Part shown: piece after piece, positions 15,077-18,752 of the stretch
Layout of the letters: each line of letters begins with the position of its first letter
Numbering within the stretch: position 1 is the first letter of the stretch
From: an uncultured Oceanospirillales bacterium
GTDB lineage: Bacteria; Pseudomonadota; Gammaproteobacteria; Pseudomonadales; Litorivicinaceae
Direction: 5' to 3'
Length of the DNA: 18,752 nt
Assembly (NCBI GenBank): GCA_913061245.1
Contig: CAJXTO010000013.1
Span: 1-18,752 of the forward strand
Notes under the pieces: generated by a model
Databases searched by the model: none
The model's input: the letters and a program-made list of their open reading frames with translations, nothing else
What the model was told of the DNA's origin: nothing
Translations under genes and position numbers: made by a program

Positions 15077-17131
15077 GTGGATCTCAATCGGTTCAACCCA
15101 AGACAGCGTGAAGCCATTACACATGTTGGCTCCCCACTTCTTGTACTTGCTGGCGCAGGTAGTGGGAAGACCAGTGTCATTACCCATAAAATTGCCTGGC
15201 TAATTCAGGAAGCCGGTATACCGGCGCGCCACATCACAGCTGTTACTTTCACCAATAAAGCATCGCGTGAAATGCGAGAGCGTATCGGTAATGTTGCGCC
15301 TAAAGATCAGATTCGGGGGCTCACGGTCTCCACGTTCCATACATTTGGATTAAATCTTCTTCGGCGAGAGGCTGCTCATGCTGGTCTAAAATCTGGTTTT
15401 TCGATTCTTGATGCTGAAGACGCAAAATCGGTTCTAGCCGACTTGCTCAAGCGCGAGTCGATCGAAGACCGTGAGATCATTTCAAGTGTTCAGAATACGA
15501 TTTCAAACTGGAAAAATGATGGGTTATCACCTGAAAAAGCCCAAATTCAAGCAAGTGATCCACAGTCAGTATTAGCCGCCAGCGCCTATGTAGAATATGA
15601 CCGCTATTTAAAAGCCTGTAATGCAGTCGATTTTGACGATCTGATTTTGAGACCTGTTGAGCTGTTCAGATCAAAGCCAGACCTCCTGTCGAAATGGCAA
15701 GCCAAGATCCGCTATTTGTTAGTCGATGAGTATCAAGATACCAACGGCATCCAATACGAGTTGGTTAAGTTACTCACTCAAATATCCGGCGCACTCACGA
15801 TCGTTGGCGATGATGATCAGTCGATTTATGCATGGCGCGGGGCTCGTCCAGAAAACCTCAATGAACTGAGTGTTGATTTCCCGACGCTCAAAGTGATTAA
15901 GCTCGAGCAAAACTACCGTTCCACTCGCGTCATCCTAGAAACAGCAAATACACTGATCGCAAACAATCCACACATATTTGAAAAAACCCTCTGGAGTGAC
16001 AAAGGATTTGGCGACCGGATTGAGATACTTCCAGCAAAGACGGATGAAGATGAAGCTGAACGTATTGCTTCCATGATTCTGGAGCGACGCCTCAATCAGA
16101 AGAAACAGTTTTCAGACTTCGCCGTGTTGTATCGGAGCAACCATCAAGCTCGTATTCTCGAATTTAAGTTGCAGCACTTCAAAATCCCCTACAAATTGAG
16201 TGGAGGGACCAGTTTTTTTGCGCGTTCAGAAATTCGGGATTTGATGTCTTATCTGAGGCTTTTGATCAATCCGGATGACGATAATGCTTTGCTGCGTATC
16301 ATCAATGTGCCTCGTCGTCGAATTGGCCCAACCACCCTTGAGGTACTTGGTCGATATGCGCATGAGCGCCATCAACCCCTCTATGCATGCATTCCAGAAA
16401 TGGGATTGACATCTCGATTGGATCCGGAGGCAGCTCGGCGGCTCACACAATTTTATGAGCTGATTGAAACATCCCGGCGCGACCTTTTAGTTGGCAAAGG
16501 GATGCAAGCAATCGATGAGTTATTGGAAGGAATCAATTACCGGGGTTGGTTATCAGACCAAAGCTCATCAGAGCCAATGGCAGAGCGGCGCTGGGGAAAT
16601 GTCATGCAGCTACTGGAAGCGCTCAGAAAAGATCTCAAAGGCGACCCTAATGAGGCCAGTGATGATGAGGAAATTGAATCAGATGATACCGCGATTGAAG
16701 CAGCAATCCGGAAACTGGTTCTTCGCGATATCTTAGAGCGTGAAGAAGAGGAGGATGATAGCGATCGGGTTCAACTCGCCACCCTACACGCTGCAAAAGG
16801 CCTCGAATTTCCAGATGTATTTCTCATGGGTGTCGAGGAAGAATTACTTCCGCATAAAAACTCGGTAGAGGCCGACACCATCGAAGAAGAAAGGCGGCTT
16901 ATGTATGTTGGTATCACGCGGGCAAAGCAGAATCTAACGGTCACCTATGCCAAACGTAGAAAACAATTTGGTGAATTTACTGAGACAACGCCCAGTCGAT
17001 TTTTAGATGAATTACCCGAAGAGCACATTCACTGGCACGGAAAAGATGAGCTTGATCCGGAAATAGCGAGGCAGAAAGGACAAGATACGTTAAGTGCGCT
17101 CCATGCAATGTTAAAAGGTGAATCTGCATGA
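15077..17131 (+). CDS. rep: ATP-dependent DNA helicase Rep
   Basis: A superfamily 1A 3'-5' DNA helicase of 684 residues (E. coli Rep has 673) that clears proteins ahead of replication forks and helps restart. All motifs are present: Walker A GAGSGKT (26-32), AVTFTNKASREM, VDEYQDTN (Walker B), VGDDDQSIYAWRGARPEN, LEQNYRST, ATLHAAKGLEFPDVF, and EEERRLMYVGITRAKQNLT. Blocks such as ISNWKND, LKACNAVDFDDLIL and LIANNPHIFEK place it with Rep rather than UvrD or PcrA. A very acidic stretch (about 521-560) before the LHAAKGLEF motif is longer than in E. coli Rep. The start is GTG at 15077 with AAGGA upstream. The stop overlaps the nagZ ATG by four bases (ATGA). Confidence 0.95.
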   Translation: MDLNRFNPRQREAITHVGSPLLVLAGAGSGKTSVITHKIAWLIQEAGIPARHITAVTFTNKASREMRERIGNVAPKDQIRGLTVSTFHTFGLNLLRREAAHAGLKSGFSILDAEDAKSVLADLLKRESIEDREIISSVQNTISNWKNDGLSPEKAQIQASDPQSVLAASAYVEYDRYLKACNAVDFDDLILRPVELFRSKPDLLSKWQAKIRYLLVDEYQDTNGIQYELVKLLTQISGALTIVGDDDQSIYAWRGARPENLNELSVDFPTLKVIKLEQNYRSTRVILETANTLIANNPHIFEKTLWSDKGFGDRIEILPAKTDEDEAERIASMILERRLNQKKQFSDFAVLYRSNHQARILEFKLQHFKIPYKLSGGTSFFARSEIRDLMSYLRLLINPDDDNALLRIINVPRRRIGPTTLEVLGRYAHERHQPLYACIPEMGLTSRLDPEAARRLTQFYELIETSRRDLLVGKGMQAIDELLEGINYRGWLSDQSSSEPMAERRWGNVMQLLEALRKDLKGDPNEASDDEEIESDDTAIEAAIRKLVLRDILEREEEEDDSDRVQLATLHAAKGLEFPDVFLMGVEEELLPHKNSVEADTIEEERRLMYVGITRAKQNLTVTYAKRRKQFGEFTETTPSRFLDELPEEHIHWHGKDELDPEIARQKGQDTLSALHAMLKGESA

Positions 17132-18150
17132 ATTTGTACCGCCCAATTATAATCGGTCTCGAGGGTACTGAGCTTTCCTCATCAGAGATTTCGTGGCTTA
17201 ACGAATTGCAGCCTTACGGAGTGATTCTATTTTCTAGAAACGTTGACGATCGACAGCAACTAACAACCCTATGCCGGTCAATTCGCGAAGTACTGGGAGA
17301 CGATGTCGTCATTATCGTTGATCAGGAAGGTGGACGCGTTCAACGATTAAAAAATCCTCATTGGCCACAACTTCCTTCTGCTTTAGATATCGGAAAGCTG
17401 TGGCGGCGCCATCAGTTTCAGGGACTCGAAGCCGCAAATAGTCTTGGCCAAGTCATTGGCTCCCAGTTGGCGGAAGTCGGTATCACGCACGCTGCAGCAC
17501 CAGTACTCGATCTAAATATTAAAGATGCTGATCAGGTAATTGGGGACAGATCGTTCGGAACCACTCCAGCGGAAGTTATTCCATTGGCCACAGCATTTAT
17601 CGATGGCTTAAGTCGATGCGGCGTTACCGCCATCGTGAAACACATCCCGGGTATGGGACGGGTTGATTCCGATAGCCATGATTCATTGCCCGTGATTCAA
17701 ACGCCGACCGAAGTTCTTTCACAATCTGATTGGATTCCATTTCAAGTCGTATCAGGTACACGGTGGGCAATGACCGCGCATGTTGTGATTCCGGAATGGG
17801 ACACCTTGCCTATCACAACGTCTGAGAAAGCAATGAACCATATCCGAAAAATCTTTGGTGATTGGTTGATTGTTTCAGATTGCCTCACCATGGGCGCGAT
17901 CGATGGGACCGTAATTGAGCGGATTCAGAACACCTTGGATGCTGGCGTTGATCTCGCACTATTTTCGAATGGTTCAGATGAGGAGCGACGTTCTGCGGTT
18001 GAGGCATCGGGAGAGCCCCGAATGAGTCGTGATGAGAGCACCACTCTAAAACCGCTACCTGATGAAGTTTGTCAGCGGTTACTGGAAAAACTTGAGCAAG
18101 TGAATCGCGATCAGCGTACGGTCGATCCAACTTGGGACCGACCGACTTAA
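17128..18150 (+). CDS. nagZ: Beta-N-acetylhexosaminidase NagZ (GH3)
   Basis: A cytoplasmic family-3 glycosidase of 340 residues (E. coli 341) that removes N-acetylglucosamine from anhydromuropeptides in peptidoglycan recycling, which in some bacteria influences AmpC induction. Seen: VDQEGGRVQRLK (65-75) with Asp66; the DRSFG block (140-144); the NagZ loop KHIPGMGRVDSDSHDSLP (171-188) with the acid/base dyad Asp182-His184; and IVSDCLTMGAI (248-258), whose Asp251 should be the nucleophile. Two positions differ from the usual motifs: PGHG is PGMG (Met176) and SDD is SDC (Cys252). The ATG overlaps the rep stop (ATGA), with AAGGTG as ribosome site, so nagZ is coupled to rep. It ends at a palindrome shared with the convergent cytochrome gene. 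Confidence 0.94.
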   Translation: MNLYRPIIIGLEGTELSSSEISWLNELQPYGVILFSRNVDDRQQLTTLCRSIREVLGDDVVIIVDQEGGRVQRLKNPHWPQLPSALDIGKLWRRHQFQGLEAANSLGQVIGSQLAEVGITHAAAPVLDLNIKDADQVIGDRSFGTTPAEVIPLATAFIDGLSRCGVTAIVKHIPGMGRVDSDSHDSLPVIQTPTEVLSQSDWIPFQVVSGTRWAMTAHVVIPEWDTLPITTSEKAMNHIRKIFGDWLIVSDCLTMGAIDGTVIERIQNTLDAGVDLALFSNGSDEERRSAVEASGEPRMSRDESTTLKPLPDEVCQRLLEKLEQVNRDQRTVDPTWDRPT

Positions 18151-18163
18151 CAGTTAACTGTTA
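18148..18163. repeat. 16-bp perfect palindrome joining two convergent stop codons
   Basis: TAACAGTTAACTGTTA is a perfect palindrome whose ends are the TAA stop of nagZ (18148-18150) and the TAA stop of the cytochrome gene on the other strand (18161-18163). It could form a weak hairpin on either strand. It lacks a GC-rich stem and a T-run, so classical terminator function is doubtful. Confidence 0.6.
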
Positions 18164-18565
18164 GAGAGCGTCTACCATATACGCAACAGCGTCTGCGATC
18201 TCCTGATCAGAACAATCAGCGCATAAACCGCGGGCAGGCATTGCGTTATATCCTTCGATTGCGTGCTTGACCATTGTCTCCATGCCTTGATCGACACGAG
18301 CAGCCCAAGCACCAGCATCACCCATCTTTGGCGCACCGGCAGCTCCAGTTGCATGACAAGCTGCACAAGCACCGTTGTAGACCTGATCTCCAGTTCGTGC
18401 AGCGGCAGCGACTGGCGCCTTACCTAGATTTTCAGAGCACGGATCACCCATAACGCAGACTGATGCAGGATGTTTTAAACGCTCTAAAACGACATCAGCG
18501 TTTTCACTCGCAGCAAACGCAGATAGTGCAATTAGGGATGTGATCGCGGCAATAACCGTTTTCAT
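18161..18565 (-). CDS. Cytochrome c5 family protein
   Basis: A monohaem periplasmic electron carrier of 134 residues before processing. Residues 1-19 are a signal peptide (MKTVIAAITSLIALSAFAA). Haem is attached at CAACH (Cys67, Cys70, His71) and the distal ligand should be Met109 in YNAMPARG. Cytochrome c5 hallmarks are Cys115/Cys118 in GLCADCSD just after the Met ligand, and a second cysteine pair Cys37/Cys43 (VCVMGDPC) in the N-terminal extension. It probably passes electrons to a terminal oxidase. The ATG at 18565 was chosen for its GAGG site six bases away; an in-frame ATG at 18577 would place that site inside the gene. Periplasmic maturation could involve the TlpA- and DsbD-like proteins encoded about 6-8 kb away, though that is inference. 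Confidence 0.93.
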   Translation of the reverse strand: MKTVIAAITSLIALSAFAASENADVVLERLKHPASVCVMGDPCSENLGKAPVAAAARTGDQVYNGACAACHATGAAGAPKMGDAGAWAARVDQGMETMVKHAIEGYNAMPARGLCADCSDQEIADAVAYMVDAL

Positions 18566-18603
18566 TAGGAACCTCATGATTGTTGTTGGGTTTTCTGCGC
18601 GAA

Positions 18604-18632
18604 ATTATAGATTGTCGAGGTTTGGAGCGCCA
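18604..18632 (-). promoter_or_regulatory. Promoter of the cytochrome c5 gene
   Basis: On the minus strand a perfect TATAAT (18604-18609) lies 38 bp before the start codon. At 17 bp further upstream is only a weak TGGCGC (18627-18632) in place of the -35. The -10 alone makes this a good candidate; an activator could make up for the poor -35. Confidence 0.55.
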
Positions 18633-18661
18633 CGTGTATTTTCCGCGTAGTTAGTCATACG

Positions 18662-18690
18662 CTGTGGGCTCTCCGAATTACGTGTATACT
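18662..18690 (+). promoter_or_regulatory. Promoter of the tRNA-Arg gene
   Basis: TATACT (18685-18690) is a good -10, placed so that transcription starts a few bases before the tRNA. It is followed by a GC-rich discriminator (TCGCGCC), as in stringently controlled stable-RNA promoters. The -35 at 17 bp spacing (CTGTGG, 18662-18667) is weak. Confidence 0.5.
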
Positions 18691-18700
18691 TCGCGCCGAA

Positions 18701-18752
18701 GCGCCCGTAGCTCAGCTGGATAGAGCGTTGCCCTCCGGAGGCAAAGGTCAGA
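18701..18752 (+). tRNA. tRNA-Arg (anticodon CCG), 3' part cut off by window edge
   Basis: The 5' acceptor strand GCGCCCG, the D arm GCTC...GAGC, and an anticodon arm with stem TTGCC/GGCAA around the loop CTCCGGA are visible, giving anticodon CCG (reads CGG, Arg). The sequence is very close to E. coli tRNA-Arg(CCG). The window ends in the variable region, so the T arm and the acceptor 3' strand are not seen. Confidence 0.95.

Noticed and set aside
18689..18701. CTTCG-CGC-CGAAG inverted repeat before the tRNA as a terminator or attachment site
   Set aside because: It is short, overlaps the discriminator and first base of the tRNA, and has no T-run or matching copy in the window.
1..18752. CRISPR array, prophage, transposon or defence system
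   Set aside because: No regularly spaced repeats, integrase, transposase or defence-type gene was seen; nearly every base belongs to recognisable core genes.

Overview
The window reads as ordinary chromosomal core DNA of a gammaproteobacterium, most likely a free-living aerobic (perhaps marine) species of moderate GC. Signs are an Escherichia-type LexA box (CTGT-N8-ACAG), IbpA-like Hsp20, a HexR-like regulator, Rep helicase with NagZ, cytochrome c5 and a tRNA-Arg(CCG) very like that of enteric bacteria. The genus cannot be fixed by eye. I see no IS element, prophage, CRISPR array, integrase or defence island. Genes are packed tightly; no stretch without a gene exceeds about 155 bases.

Left part, all on the minus strand, listed in order of transcription: hexR-like regulator, radA, pdxH, an RND efflux adaptor and its inner-membrane pump, then hsp20 with its own promoter, a ROSE-like RNA-thermometer leader and a strong terminator. 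After that come a separate promoter, a MaoC-Pta fusion gene and ackA (acetyl-phosphate/acetate metabolism). The first codons of a small membrane protein gene run off the left edge.

Middle: a plus-strand TlpA-like periplasmic thioredoxin converges on, and overlaps by 23 bp, a minus-strand DsbD/ScsB-type thiol-disulfide transporter, so two extracytoplasmic redox genes sit tail to tail. dsbD is divergent from an SOS-controlled imuA-imuB pair (translesion-synthesis accessory factors). The LexA box ends two bases before the imuA start codon and overlaps the predicted promoter, so the transcript is predicted to be leaderless. No dnaE2/imuC follows; the next gene is rep helicase, coupled by a 4-bp overlap to nagZ (peptidoglycan recycling).

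Right part: cytochrome c5 on the minus strand converges on nagZ, with a 16-bp perfect palindrome joining the two stop codons. A tRNA-Arg(CCG) gene enters at the right edge and is cut off.

No clearly new multi-gene system was found. The observations most worth a second look are the ROSE-like thermometer at hsp20, the leaderless SOS promoter of imuA, the loss of the catalytic His in the MaoC domain of the Pta fusion, and the imuAB pair without its polymerase.
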